DNA from: Haemonchus contortus
Lineage: Eukaryota > Nematoda > Chromadorea > Rhabditida > Trichostrongylidae
Length of the DNA stretch: 64,000 nt
NCBI GenBank assembly: GCA_000469685.2
Contig: LS997563.1
Location: 9,946,940-10,010,939, forward strand
Reading direction: 5' to 3'
Below are positions 1 to 13,700 of the stretch, one piece after another. Positions within the stretch are counted from its first letter, which is position 1; every line of letters begins with the position of its first letter. A program made the translations under genes and the position numbers. A model generated the notes under the pieces. That model saw only the letters and a program-made list of their open reading frames with translations, searched no databases and had not been told where the DNA came from.

Positions 1-2834
1 CTGCCTAGCACTGGAATGGCAGTTTACATGTGGATGCCGGCCAATGAAATTGCTTTCTTTGAATATTCCAAAGGATATCCCTATATGCACTCCTTACGAC
101 ATCCATAGATGTGCTGACATCATTTATGGTATGCCGATCACGGTATCTTTGGTTTGGTTCTTTTGAACATTTGACTGAGGTTGGGTTTTGGAGGATTTCA
201 TCAAAATCGGTACTGTGATCATCCTAAAATTGTATACCAGGCTAAGTTACTGGTAAAATAGTTTAGAAAATGCAAGCAAATGTAATTGCGATATTGAATG
301 TGATCTGATTGATTATGAGATGCAAATCAGCTATTCCGACATAGCCATCGGTTTGATCCAACGAAGGTTCCCTTTCTCAGAGCATTACATCCAGTAAGTT
401 TGACTATTGTTATTTCCCGTACTTTTCTACTGACTAGTGTTATTTCCCGTACTTTTCTACATTCTCGATCAACTAAGTTACTATCGGTTGAAGTTTTGGG
501 TTATATGGGGATATATGGATTACAGAAATCGGACACATTCGCGGTCTAACTGCATTACGGTCGCTTTTATCTCATCCTGCCAGTCGCGGACACGAGTTTT
601 CTGATATAGCTGATAGTTAGTAATTTCCCATTTCTGTTGCAATGCTGTAAATATTACAGAGAAAATATTTCCGTCATAAACCTCTTCATGCAAAGTATAG
701 CCTACGAGCGACATGAGCAACAAAAGCAACTGCAAACCGCTGATTTACTCTCAAATATTGCTGGCAGTATGGGATTGTTTCTTGGCATGAGCACGGTAAG
801 TACCGTATCCTCGAAGACGATTTCTATTTCAGTAGCTACAGCAGAAATTTGTTATAGGTGACATTGCTCGAAATCTTCATCTATCTGTTCAAATCTGTCT
901 GGGGCACTGTGAATACCGAACGCCAGAAACAGTTCATGGAAGCGATGATGGAAGAGGAGAACGAACGTCGACAGAGCCTCGTCATTGTGGAGGAATCGCC
1001 TCGAAAGGTTGTTCAAATCTCTTAGTTTGGGCCTACTGCATATTATTTACCACGGCCAAACTTGGCCAATTTGTAAAGCCTTACTAGTAGAAGTTACTTG
1101 ATCGTGAAAATCTCGGCTGGATGCCCTTCTTTATAACAGATGTAGGTTGCCGAAATCGGTCACATGTGGTTTGTGTTAAAGGCAAATTGGTCAGTCAGAT
1201 TCACCCCTTTACTTTTCCATGGATTATTACCACGAAATGGTTAGCATTAATTTCTTAATGGGCAAAAAATCGGCGTTGCTAGCTAGGGTGACCCTGCTCA
1301 ATAATTTATTTTTTCAATATTTTCTGAAGTATAATCATATAGGTGAGCAAGTCTTCCGTTTTAAATTGGAAGGTTTTTTTGGTTTTTTTTTCAATTCTTA
1401 TTCAAATTAATTGGTTGCTATTAGTAATGCTGCATGCAAATGCCATTTACTTATTCTTTTTGAATATTTGGAACCTCATTTTTCCAAACCAATGATAGAT
1501 TCAATGCTTTTCTTCTTCAGCTTTCGGTAGTCGAGGAGTTAGCTGACGTCAGCGCCTCACACACTCGTAAACGAAATTCCAAACGAGTCTCCATTGCACC
1601 GCTACATATTCACATGGACAAGAGAGGAAGCACCACAGTGAGTTCCAACCAAATGATTGGAATCTCAATTATTCTCTTACTAAAATAGGAGTCTATGTTC
1701 CGAAGATCAGCACAAGTTCAGTGGGTTGCTAGGGTTGAACCCTTCGTTTCTCAGATGGCGGACGAACTTTAATAGTGACTACCTTTTTCACTCTTTCTTG
1801 AATATCCAAAAATTGAGGAGAAACTGGACCTAAATACAGATAGAGTATCGTATCCAGGTGTCAGGTTTATTGCTACACAGCTGTCTTGCGTCTCCACAGA
1901 ACTTCTGAATCTCTTTATCTTGGCAATCCATCATTACACTTCCTTAACAGATTCCCTATTTCGTTCCTTTACAGTTGTCTTTTCGGGATGTACCTGTTCG
2001 AACGCACGAGTCCGGTGTTCATCGCACTGTACTGTCAAAAAGGTATAATTTTCTTCAAATTTATTACTGAAACAGCTTGACAATTACATAACATCTCTAA
2101 TTAGTAGAAATTCTATAGCAGTTTTCGAGTACTCACTGCTAAGATGCATGAGTATTGATTGTTGTATCTTTACGCGCATGCGGCCAGTCATGTACTTTGT
2201 ATTGGGTCTGTGTTTTAAAGTTTTGCTAGAGACTTCTTAATATTCTCAATAATATATATTTTTCAAATATCATTACAGTCAGTTGACTTTTTTCTGAACA
2301 CAAAAACTGTAAATATCGGATCCTCGAAATAAGCTGTAGGCCATTATTCTTGGACTGAAGTATAAAACGATCTGTTTATTTCAGAAAGTCACTAGCACTT
2401 GGTGCTCTTGCCCGACGTGGATCCACAATGGAAGGCACTATAACTAATCTCCTTCCGAACTTCCAACAACATAGGTCGGTTCACCAAGAAGTGTATCTTG
2501 ACAAGCCCTGCTTATGAATTCTCATTCCGATGTCTTTTAGAAAGTCCATCGCGGTGGGTACGCTCGGTAGACGAGGTTCTGCTATGGAAGGAGCTGGAGA
2601 GATACTGCCAATGAAAAGAGGAAGTGTTGTCGTGGCGCCCCATTTCCATCGAAGGTATAGCATTTCTGCAATGAGATTGTGTTTAGAATATAAAGCGATT
2701 TCAGGCAGTCGGGTATTGCGGTTGGAGCCGGTTCCTCGGTTCGACGTCTGAGCGTTCAGCCCAATGACGACGCTGTGCATCTCTTTGTGAATCGAAGAAG
2801 ATCATCAGCTCATCCGAAAAATTTTTTGCTATGA
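1..2834 (+). CDS. DEG/ENaC-family sodium channel, 3' part
   Basis: This is the C-terminal part of an amiloride-sensitive-type (degenerin/ENaC) cation channel subunit of the plasma membrane. Exons are <2-128, 267-393, 660-795, 858-1007, 1521-1637, 1975-2041, 2385-2474 and/or 2541-2654, and 2705-2834 (stop TGA 2832-2834). All junctions keep phase. The first exons encode a cysteine-rich extracellular stretch (CGCRP, then CNCDIEC) of the family type. Exon 3 ends in the pore and second-membrane-segment motif SNIAGSMGLFLGMS, with the G-x-S selectivity signature. Exon 4 completes that segment (VTLLEIFIYLFKSVW) and starts an acidic tail. The rest is a Ser/Arg-rich cytoplasmic tail with runs such as KRNSKR and NRRRSS, which could be phosphorylation sites (inference). 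The N-terminus, first membrane segment and promoter lie left of the window. I cannot say which C. elegans paralogue (del, asic, unc) it matches. Family assignment is firm; the tail exon use is less certain. Confidence 0.9.
2385..2654 (+). other. Tandem duplicated tail exons of the DEG/ENaC gene
   Basis: Two neighbouring exons, 2385-2474 (90 nt) and 2541-2654 (114 nt), each start with one base that completes an AGA codon and end two bases into a codon. Their products are similar: KSLALGALARRGSTMEG and KSIAVGTLGRRGSAMEG. Either exon, or both in series, keeps the frame into the last exon. The first has a weaker donor (AG/GTCGGT) than the second (AG/GTATAG). The pair fits alternative or mutually exclusive splicing after an exon duplication; actual usage is not shown by the sequence. 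Confidence 0.7.
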
Positions 2835-4717
2835 ATCATCAGTTATACTCTATTTATAGATTCGAGATAAACGTCTGAAGACATATTTTTGTTTACCATC
2901 ACGACGCTCAAACTTTGTGGTATTACCGATTATATGTATCTGTTTTATTCCCAACTACATATATCAAATCGGCTTTGATGCTGAAGATGAATTAGGGATG
3001 TGGGCGGGGCGTTCGTGGTCGGGCCCGAAGAGGCGGAGCTTCACTCATTGGAGTGCAGCTATTCGGTCGGTCCACCCAAATATTTGATTCAATGTTCGCT
3101 TCTAATGTAGTTCACAAAAAGTTCAATGGTGTCCCTACAGTAACCAACCACTGAAGCTTTTCTCGCACAGTGGAAAATGTAGTATCAAAAAAAGGAGTAA
3201 CAGTAAACAAACAAAAACGACCCCATTAAGAACGACGAATTCATCGAAAGAGATCATCCTGTCACAAAAGGTACACTTACAAGCTATTCACTATATTTGT
3301 GACCCATGAAGTCGGTAGTGAAATTGAGAAAAGAAAAGGCTACAAAAAGTGTGTTGGTGAGGGAAAGGGCAGCAGTTGAGTCTGGTATTCAAGTGAAAGG
3401 TGATGCCATCGACTCTTTCTCCCACACCTTCCCCCCTCCCCGCTTCTCGGAAAGGATTCACCCATGATTTAGCTAGATGAGAAATGAGAAAAGGGCATTT
3501 GATGTATAGTTCTAGCCGATGAGCGTATTTGTCAAATGCCCCGTACCCATGAATTTATTTGTAGTAAATTCAAATAGCTTCTTTACTAGTTTCCTTAGCT
3601 GCGCCGTACATTCTGCGTGATCGTCTGGTATCCCTTTGCCCCTTTATGTGTGCTCTTTTTGATTTCTCTTTACCTATCGTTAGGACAGCCAGCCAAATCC
3701 GCCTTATGTTAATAGTGGAGCTCCTAATGGCTTATGCTGTTCTCAGAGGAAATTAAAAAAGTAACCTCCCCCCATTTGATCCAAAAAGGGCGAGGAAAGG
3801 CACCAATTCTAATTTGACCTCATTTGAAGTTAGCTGGCTAATGGAGAAATCACAATGGAAGCCAATCTTCAACTAAGTTGCAGCCCTACGATTTGACTTC
3901 CCCGCTTTGCTGCAGATGGCTTTACCTTGGCTTTACATTGGAAAGACGGAGGTTATTTGAGGGCACTCAAAGGTACGGCTCGAACTTCTTACCGTATTCC
4001 AACGGTCCTCGCCCTGCGGTTTTTACACAACTAATACGTGTTATTTTACGACTGCTTACGACCAGTTGAACTGCTAGAGAGTTCTCAATATGAATTGAAC
4101 TTACGATTTTCTGTTCTCCCAAATATATAGATACCCAGATAATACCCAGATTTGGATACCCAGATATAGATACCCAATCAATGTAAAGTTCACATACACA
4201 TGATGTGGGACGCGCTTCCCACCAACTAAGGCTGTAGCTACTTTCCTGAAGTTGGACTTTCTTAGGTTACCTATAGCCTACACCTACCAGCTAATTCTCA
4301 CCCAATTTCATTGTTAATCTTCGATCTGATTTAATATGCGCTTCTGCCTTTATTAGGTTTCTTTTCCCACGACCACACGGGCAAGATATCAATCTCTGGG
4401 AGCGGGAGCATGCCTGCAAAGCGAGCACGACGTCGCCAACGGTCGGCGACCGCTGCACGCGACAGAACTGCTTTAAAGGGCCGGTCGCTTCCGCGTTGCG
4501 ATTGGAGCAGTTTCTTGTTTTTTCCAATTTCATGGAAGATCTTTCCTTCGAAATTGCTTTCTTCTAGCCACATCCGTTCCTAGGTGTCCAAAATACATTC
4601 ATTCAGTCCACCGGACGTATTCTAGACTCCGTTTTCAGTACCCTCCGTTTATTCGACATCTACAATCCCGTTAATGTCTTTATATTTGCTTTCGTTTTCA
4701 TCATAACGTAGAAGATC
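2835..4717. other. Intergenic region between the channel and the SUMO protease gene
   Basis: No coding exon was found here. From about 4360 to 4530 the otherwise AT-rich DNA becomes GC- and CpG-rich, ending about 190 bases before the start codon at 4718. This is a likely promoter region for the downstream gene (inference). Around 4128-4175 there is a short tandem of 'gatacccagat' units. Confidence 0.4.
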
Positions 4718-7700
4718 ATGGCATTTTCGGATCATATGTCGGATGCCTCAAACTTCTTTAATGTGAGTTTGCGATTTTTTTGAAATTGGAATGATTTCAC
4801 CTGTATTCACTGTAAAATTTCAGTTTATGGTTTTGCAAGTACTTCATGGCCCCGTGGACTTGAAGTTTCCCAGCACTCAAAACAATGTCACGTTTTGTAC
4901 CAGTGGAAAAAAGGTTGGCATCGTTGTTATATTTTGCCACTACGTCCAAAATCCCGTATAAGACCGAAAAGAAAAACATCGGAGGGTAACTTCCGTGATC
5001 ATTCCATTGTTTAATTAAAACAAAAAATGCATATATGTTTTTATATATTTTTTTGGTTTCGTTTAAATAGGGGATTTCATAGGAGTTTCCCTCCAACGCC
5101 TTTCTTTTTATGTATACATGTGCCTTTACATACATATTAAAGAATACTGTGGCTTATTCTGATAACGTCTCTAGTTGCTGTAACAAACATGGCGTTCGCA
5201 TACCTAGTGATGCTGATTTTTCAATAGGGTGTCCCCCTGTTCAGGACGTGAACTCGCTGGATGTTTGACTGGTTATCCCTTCACTGGCCCATTATCGAAA
5301 ATAACTGATTTGCATTTCAGAATCGGGGCATCATGAAACTTCAGCTATACACATCTTCAGGTGAAAAGAGCATCATAGAAATTCCTCTCGTTCATGTGGA
5401 AAATATTATGGTGAGCAATGTTATTTCTTTCACATTTTGAACCTTTTCGAAATAGGTGCTCAACGTACAAGTTATACTTATGACTTACTATCACTGGTTG
5501 CAGTAAAGATTTTGTGAGTTAAGTTGTACTTTTACGTTCGCCAGTGTTTCTAGCAAGACAGAAGAAGGTAGGGCTATTGGAAATTGTAGGCTGACTGAAT
5601 TTCTCATTCTCTTCGAATATTCTACAACAACAATCAATTGTTATACAGTTCGGTACATATGTGTGCATCCGTTTGCGTAGCATTGTGAATTTACAAAAGT
5701 ATTCAACCCTAGCAATGCTTCCGCGACTGTTTCTACGATCTTAAATTTGAGGGGGTAAAAACTAGTAGTTTATAAATATGCAAATTTCTTAAATATTTGA
5801 ATTGGTATTATCAAGTTTAATGTTATCCCTCACAGAAGAATCATTGATTTGGCCTTGTATTGAACATAAAACACTCAGATGACTGGTCTATAAATATGAA
5901 TTATCTTGAAAAAACAGGTAGTGACCACGTTTAATATAAATGTTCGGAGTAATGAAAGAAAACGCAATTACTCATTTGCAAACCCAATATTCCCAATATT
6001 TTGTTAAGGCAGAATAGGAGCGGAATGCTCCCTTGCTTACCAGGTGGGCTCATGATGGTTCACGTCCGTTGCGCTCACTCTGGTACAAAAGGAAGCTACT
6101 AGTTGGGATAGGTGATATGTGAAGGTGCTTGTGGAGGGTGAGGAAAACGGGGAGCGGTGAAATACTTTAAGGCTTCAGCTGGAATATTTATAAGGTGTAG
6201 AAGCGCGAAAACTAATTCACTTCTCTCAGAAACTGACCGGCTCGTCTTGAATTCATATTACTCACTTTGTAAAGGAATATAGTCTAAGGTTTCACCAAGC
6301 TGAACATATCATTCTGTTTCCAGCATTATCACAAGCCCGAAATTTCTCTGCTCTTTATGTCAGAATTGCAGGATTTTCATAGAACTGACTTTGCAAATGG
6401 TCAAATATTGATCGCTCCTTCTCATATTGTCATCTAAAATCGATAACAAGAAAAAGTACCTCACATTTTCCGCAAACACGTCTGCATCTCCTGAATTCAA
6501 CCCTATTTAGCACCTATAATCTAATTTGCATGATTAAAATTTGCTGTTGCTGAAGTTTTAGACCGGGAAATATTTGGCAGAGCGGGCGACTTCTCAAAAT
6601 ATCGAATCTGCTTTTTGATTTCGAACTTAACATTTCTGATAGATGTTGCAGTTCTTTCCCATTGGGCAGTTGAATTAGTTGATTTAGCAGTTCACAATTA
6701 GCAACATTTCTTTAAAGTAATTATCACTGTACTTTGCAGATTTTCACGCATCCGCAACATCCATCGATAGCACTGCATCTTTCGGAGTTCGCTGCCAGGA
6801 GTTTGGCAATCAATCTTGGCACTCGCGAAAAAATAGAACACATCAATCATGGTTTTGGTGATGTAAGCGATTCATCCATTAGGTCAGTAACCAGTTTTTT
6901 GCAGTGTCATGCTGATGCTGCAGAAGTAATGACTCGCTTTCAGGAAACTGCTTTTTGTCTTACGTCCATTCAAAGATGATTTGTTTGTTCAAGTGGGCTC
7001 CACTGAAGAACCGTATTATGGGGGAATAGATGAGCTTTGCGAACGTTTTGATTCATGGGTATGTTTTTTTCTTAAAGTAGTTAGAAATCATTACTATGAA
7101 GAGCTTTTGGGCAAAAGTGGTGCTTAGGTTCGCTGTATTCGTGACAAGGACTTGTTAGCAAAGGAACAACGCCTAGCAGAGAAAAGCTGCTGCTCATCCA
7201 TCGTGAGCAATTCGTCCAGGTTTTTTGGTCAGTTTTTGTGTACTCAGAATAACATCTTGTCGAGGTTTTCGAAGTAATTTCAATTTGCCAAATGGGCCAA
7301 CCTCATTGCATCTTCAGGGCATCTTTTAACATTGTATTGATGTCGAAGTGCAATTTGCGATAGTTATTAACCGATTATTAATCTTCTTCGTAGGGGATCT
7401 GATGCATCTCCATCATATCTATAGTCGTTTTCTAATTCTATTTTCTATGTTATTTCTGTGTTTTTATAACTATGAAACTGCGCTGGAACGGCGCTGTTCC
7501 CCCAATTAAAATGGTGACATGTACTTGAGCAGACAGAAAAACAAGAGGGTGTAGAGTTATGAAATATTAGGTTGGCAAATAAGTCCTGCGACAAAATGGA
7601 AACCTCTTTTAAATCATTTCTAAATTTTTTCATACCAATCAATTTTCGGAAAAATATTTACCGTAGAAGTCAACAACAGTCATTTATCCTTTGAGCCAAT

Positions 7701-10700
7701 CACTTATGCCATCTCTTCAGGAGTGAGGGAGCTGTGATTCGAAGAAGTAATTGACTGCCGTTTTTGGATCACATTAAGTTACGAATTTCGTCTTCTCAAT
7801 GGGGTGCTCAAAAAGGCGGAGCACATGGTATTTGAAAGGGGGAACACTGCGGGAGTACGACTGATGAGTAACCTGGAACTAAGCGGGACCGGTGAACTTT
7901 TGACGTGAGTCTAAAGCGAATTTTCGACGTGCGTCCACCCTCTGTGGGGGCCTGATTCACGGTTTGATCGTCCTTCTCTAAACCGGTTGGCCAAATAAAG
8001 GGGATCATAGTTGCAAGCGATACCTGTGTCCAACTACTCCACGTTTAGCATCTCACAGCGGATGGATTCCTTCAACTTCCAATAAATTAAAGGGCGATGC
8101 TTGTGTTACTCCAAAGGCTGGTATCTCTTGCAATGAAGCGATTCAACCGTTTACTGACCGTCGATCGGTGAGCAGTGCTGGCATCGAATAGATTGCTGAT
8201 ATTTCGAGCCGCTACACCCGCGTTTTTCCCTTGACGTGCTTAGTAGAAGGTGATGGTACGAATCGAGTGTTGTCCATTTCTTGACCGTAATACTGTGAAA
8301 GCCCACACGCGGGCCCTTATTCACTCATGTGTTGATTGCCCGGGGAATGTCCTTCAAGTTTATCATCGTTGCTACCGTGTTCGCACTGTTGACGCAAGTT
8401 TTCAACGCTTCAAATATTTTGTCGCAGGACTTATTTGCCAACCTAATACATATGAATGCGTAGGGAGCACTGCCTAAATGCTGTTTTCTTCTTGACTCTC
8501 ACTTTTCAAGTCCAATATGATTAGGCAGAGGAGACTAGCTCTTCTAGGTTGACCAGTTTATTTCTCCTGGCTTCAACTTCACTTATCTATTTCACGAGCT
8601 CGCCATGATCATTGCTAAATAATTTGCTCATTTATCGTTATCAATCTATCTATATTTAGAACTGTGCGTCAAAAACATTAGAATAAGATAGAATGCAGAT
8701 GTATTTTTGAAAAAAGGTTAAGAGTAATGGAAAAGTTGTCACAGCACGACAGTTTTACGGGCATTGTGGTTCAATGCGAGGGAGGCAAAATCGCTCACTC
8801 TTCTTTCATTTTTCATTGATTTTCTGCTGCATGAGAGAACCTTGGTAATGCAAGCTGTTGCTTAATAGAACTGTGTCCACAAAACTAAGAGATGGCAATA
8901 TTTTGATATGTGGTTTGATGCCGCACCTTATTTTGGCAAGCTTACATTCTTGCGCATTGTACTAGTTGAGTACCGAATAATTCATTTTAACCGAATTGAA
9001 GCCTCGAAGGGTATTGTACTCTAACGCACTGTATGTGTATGTATCATGTTTGTGTACTTTTTTTTAGTACGGTCTACTGGTCCTGAGTGGGTAACGCTTC
9101 TTCAGTCCGTTCACCTGTTTGTGAATAGGGATAAAGATGCCGATGCAGTGCCGTACATCTGCAGACCTCCCGAACCTCGACCGACCAACGCTCCGCGACT
9201 TAGTTCGTGCAGTCTTTTATAAAACTTTTTTTCATTTGGCTAAAAACAAAATCGGATTTACAGAGGTCCCTAAGCTCTTCAACCGGCAGCAGCACCCTTC
9301 TCCGATAGAAACGGATCCAGCCTATATGTCTAATAGGAATGCGAGTCAGAATCAACAATTAGCTCATGAAAATGGCAATACTGCGTAAGTTCAGAAGCTT
9401 CCCTATTTTTTGCTTCGTGTCTCACGTTGTCATGTAAATGAATAACTATGCAGAAATACCAACGTTATGGACCCATCCAGCAATGCCCGTGGTGACATGA
9501 ATATGGCAAGGAGAGCAAGTGTGAGTGGGATGTGTTTGATCTTTGAGTGTGAGGAATTTGAGAACAACTTTTTCTTTCATCCAGGTTACCACATTTCAGG
9601 ATCACCATTATCCCGTACAGATAGGCGTGGTGAAACAGAATGCCTCCCACGTTGTACCAATGCAAGGCAGAAATTTTGCACCGTCGTCAAATGTACCGGT
9701 TTGTTCTTTATTTTTTGATGTCAGCGTGAGAATTTCATTCATTGGCCTTTCATTAGCCGTTTTGTATTTCAGAATTGTTATTTTAGCGCTCCTTTTCTGA
9801 AAGTCATCCTCCCGTGACAGCATCCCAGCAAAACGTCGCGGTTACGACTCAACCAACGCAATGGCAGATCGTTCAACCAGGAACTATTCTACAGGTCCAA
9901 CTAGCACAGCCACAAGGCACTTCTGTGGCACCGGTACACGCTTCTCCATTACGTGCTCAGCAAGTGGTGGTACAGAGTCAGCAACCGTCGCCAGTTGTTT
10001 ACCAAGTGGCCTCAATAGGACAGCAACATTTGATGAAACAGACAACCACAGGCTCGAATAAGGTGAGAGTTTGTACTTGCTGGTTTTAATTTACAATTAA
10101 TATTTTATATTTTTCTACTGATTTTCATTTAATTTTCGATTTTTATTGTCTTAGTAACTAACATTTTTTTCATAACCTCAAAACATTAGTAATTTTATCA
10201 TTGTTTGCCATTTTTGAGGGCTTGTATAGCACTGTCGTTCCTTCAATAACTTGAAAATGAACATTTTTGAAGAAAAAACGGAATTGATCTTATAACATGG
10301 CTGTTTAGAAGGTGCTATCTCTTTCTGAGGGTCTAGTCTTGATTAAGCCACTTCTTCTCAGTCCCTGGTTTGTGTTCGAAATTCAATTTTGAGATTAATC
10401 GTATAGGCTGCTTCAGACTCCGCCGGCCAGCCCCGCGCGCCGGCCGAAGGCGGTGCTATCCACTTAATAACAAACTGAATGTTGATCGATACCGCAGGCC
10501 GAAAGACTAATTTCTTGGCATTGAAAGCGGCCGCTGAAAGGCTCTCAATGCCGAGAAATTAGTCATTCGGCATGCGGTATCGATCAACATTCAGTATGTC
10601 AGCAAGTGGATAGCGCCGCCTCCGGCAGGCGGATTCTGGAAGCAGCCTTCGAGCGATTAAATCTCGAATCCATTGTCGAATGGTGCGGATGTACGTCAAG

Positions 10701-13700
10701 GTCAGCCATCAGTACTATGTGTCTTGTATCCTTTAAGCTGATTGGTCGTGTGCATAGTAGTCTTAAGCGTGATGAGCCGCTTTTCTACTTCTTGGAATGA
10801 AATCTGGCCTCATGAGTTCAAAGTGGTATAGCAATTTCTAGAGGATTTTACCGCTACCTTCTTTGAATATGCTAGGAATACAGTATGAACTCCCGGTCCA
10901 CACAGGTTCTCCTACCCTATCTCTCTGTCCTTCCTCATTTTCATATACTTTGTTTTAATTGTCTTGTTGCGGGAAAATGGAGTTGTGTCTTTGACTTTTA
11001 TTGCGGTAAGCCCAGGACCATGTTCTTCTTCTAGCTTCGTTTTCTCTGCACTTCAATCCTTCTCTATGGTTTGGAGAGAGAAAACTGGGCATTTACAATT
11101 TGACTTATTTTTTTACGTGGTCTTCTGTTGATTTTTTTTCTGGAAAAGTCATACAGTAGTACATGCAGCTCTACATTTGCATTATTGCGCGCACTCCATG
11201 CGCATTCAATGAATAAATTAATTAATTAAATTTCGAACGCAAATTCGGTATTCACATGAATTCTGAATACTATTTGTACAGCCCGTACGCTACTGATTAT
11301 TCCAATCTTATACTTCTGTATGTGCAAAAGTCCTAGAAGGCGATCACTTTATGCCTGCCAGTTCTAATTAACGCATTTTGTGAAAAATCTAGCTGGTAGG
11401 TAGTTTTTTTGAGCTACAATCATTGGAAGCATTTTTTCTCAAGGGCTGTTTTGATGCTTGTTCAATGCGAAAAATGCCATTTGCATCCGTAGCATCATGA
11501 GAAAGTACGCAAGTATCGAAAATTTTCAAAGTAGATTTTCAAGAACAATTTCTTTGTCCAACTTCAAAAGACTCTCCGGTCCTTGCTAACGAATCATTGT
11601 GAAAGAAGTCCCATTAATCTTGATTTTCAGATCGACGGTTCTCGATTATTATTTGTTAATAATGCAAGTCCTTCGAGAGTACCAATTCTCGCCGCTACTC
11701 CCCAGGCAACTGTAGCGGCAGTGAAAAGACCGTCTCGAACAAGCGCTCGTTTGAAGAAGGAAGTTGAGACTATTGCACTTGATGACGACGACGAGGTTTT
11801 GCTGCTTCGCTCTTAGTTCTAGCTAGAAGAGTAGATAAGTGATTGTGTTTAGACAAATGTGGCTAATACGTCGTCATCGGCCGGCAACTGCGATGGGAAT
11901 GAAAATGGTAGCAGTGACGGTGTGAATGGAGAACCGAGCGAAAAACGACCACGATTGGATGATCCAATCAAGGATGAAGTCCTACTAGTATTTCCTCCTG
12001 GAGAAAGCGGGGCGATCACGCGTAAGTTCCACTTTGTGTGGCAGTGGCGATTTTTCCTCCCTGTCTTAATTCAATAATTGATAGTATTCATTTGTTAGAG
12101 CCCTATGTTCCCCTCGTTTGATCAGCTCATAGCGATATGCTCAAATAGTGCAGTGTTTCTCTTGATATCATGTCTGAGCTGCACTAGTATTCTTTTCAGT
12201 TCATTTTGAAGACTTACGGGTGCTGGCTCATGGCGAAATGCTTAACGACAACATTATAGAGTTTTATTTGAAATATATCCGTGCTAAGCTTGTGGAAAAA
12301 GAACAGTAAGCTGATTCCTGCAATTTCCGTTAAAGACCAGTTTGCTATACGTCGATTATTGCAGACGGGACAAAGTCTTTGTATTCAATACATTTTTCTA
12401 TCAAAAGCTAACAGAGAAGCAGCCGTCGATCTCAATTTTGAACAAGAATCATCGCAGTTCTGTTGGACGATTCGAATGGGTATGTTTCTTGCGAGTATCG
12501 ATAACTTCTATCTCTTGAGCTCAGGTTTTTTGATGCGGCTAGAATGTTGAAGTATTCTCTCGATTTAGGATAAAACTATTTCCAGATCAAGAGGAATTTC
12601 TCCAAAGTGAAGTCATGGACGAAGAAAGTGGACATCTTCAATATGGACTACATAGTTTTGCCAATCAATGACGAGATGCATTGGTTTGTTTGAGTTAGCT
12701 GTCCTTTACAAAATAGTGTGCCCAGTGCCAGTGTGCAAACTAAACTTCAAACTATTGAAATGTTGAGAAGGTATGGGTTCATCCAAGGAATCCTTCAGGT
12801 ACTTGGTTATCATAGTGAAACCGGCGTTGGCTGTCGTTACACAACGCACTGAAGACGTGGAACAAGCTCGAAAGCGTGGTTCTTTCCGAGCTGACCCTGA
12901 TACATTCATTGTAGTTCTTGATTCCCTGCCTGATCCAAATGATGTGAAAAGGTGCGTAGATTTTTTTCTTTTGTCGTTATTAATGATAATTTCATTCATA
13001 TTCATTACGTTATTTTCATGATATAACCGCTATAATTGCATTATCTGTATGGATTACCTCATAAACAGTGAATCTATTAAAATCAGTGGGACTTTATATT
13101 TTTGGGTAAGTAAGGGAAAAAACTGCATATTGGGCTCTGCAAGTTAACTAATGTTGGCGGTGCTCAATGGGTGCTTCCAGAGTTCAATAAGGCAATAAGG
13201 TGCGTTTTTCCAACCGACGCAACCGACCGACCGACCGCTTGCTATCCACGTTTTGACAATACTGGACAACGATCGATACCGACTGAACGCAATCTGTCCT
13301 GCGTTGTCAACGTGTGGCTTGCAATGGTTGAAACGACGCATGTCGTTGAACTATGGAAGCACCCAATAAGAAGTGAATGAAAGGATGAGAATTTCTCACA
13401 CAGATAGACTCCAAGTTTGCTCGAAACTGTTGTATTGACTCGATTCAAGACGCACATAATTATGATAAAAGCACGGGTACCCGGCAGTAACAAATCTTGT
13501 TTTTGACTACGGTTCCGCATTGTATGTTGATGCACTAGAATGCTGTGTCCCCATATTTATCGGGATGTGGAGACCAGCCTGTGCACATGCAAATGTTTTC
13601 ATTCACGACATAAAAATTTCTTTCAATTGATAAGTTTTTTTTTTGGCTTGGACAGGGACCGTCCTTTGTTGATCGTTCATGCGGAAAACCAGCTCTATCA

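Noticed and set aside
6900..6943. Exon beginning at the 'ttttttgcag' acceptor in ulp-2
   Set aside because: Its frame stops early. The acceptor at 6943 with the donor at 6882 gives continuous phase instead.
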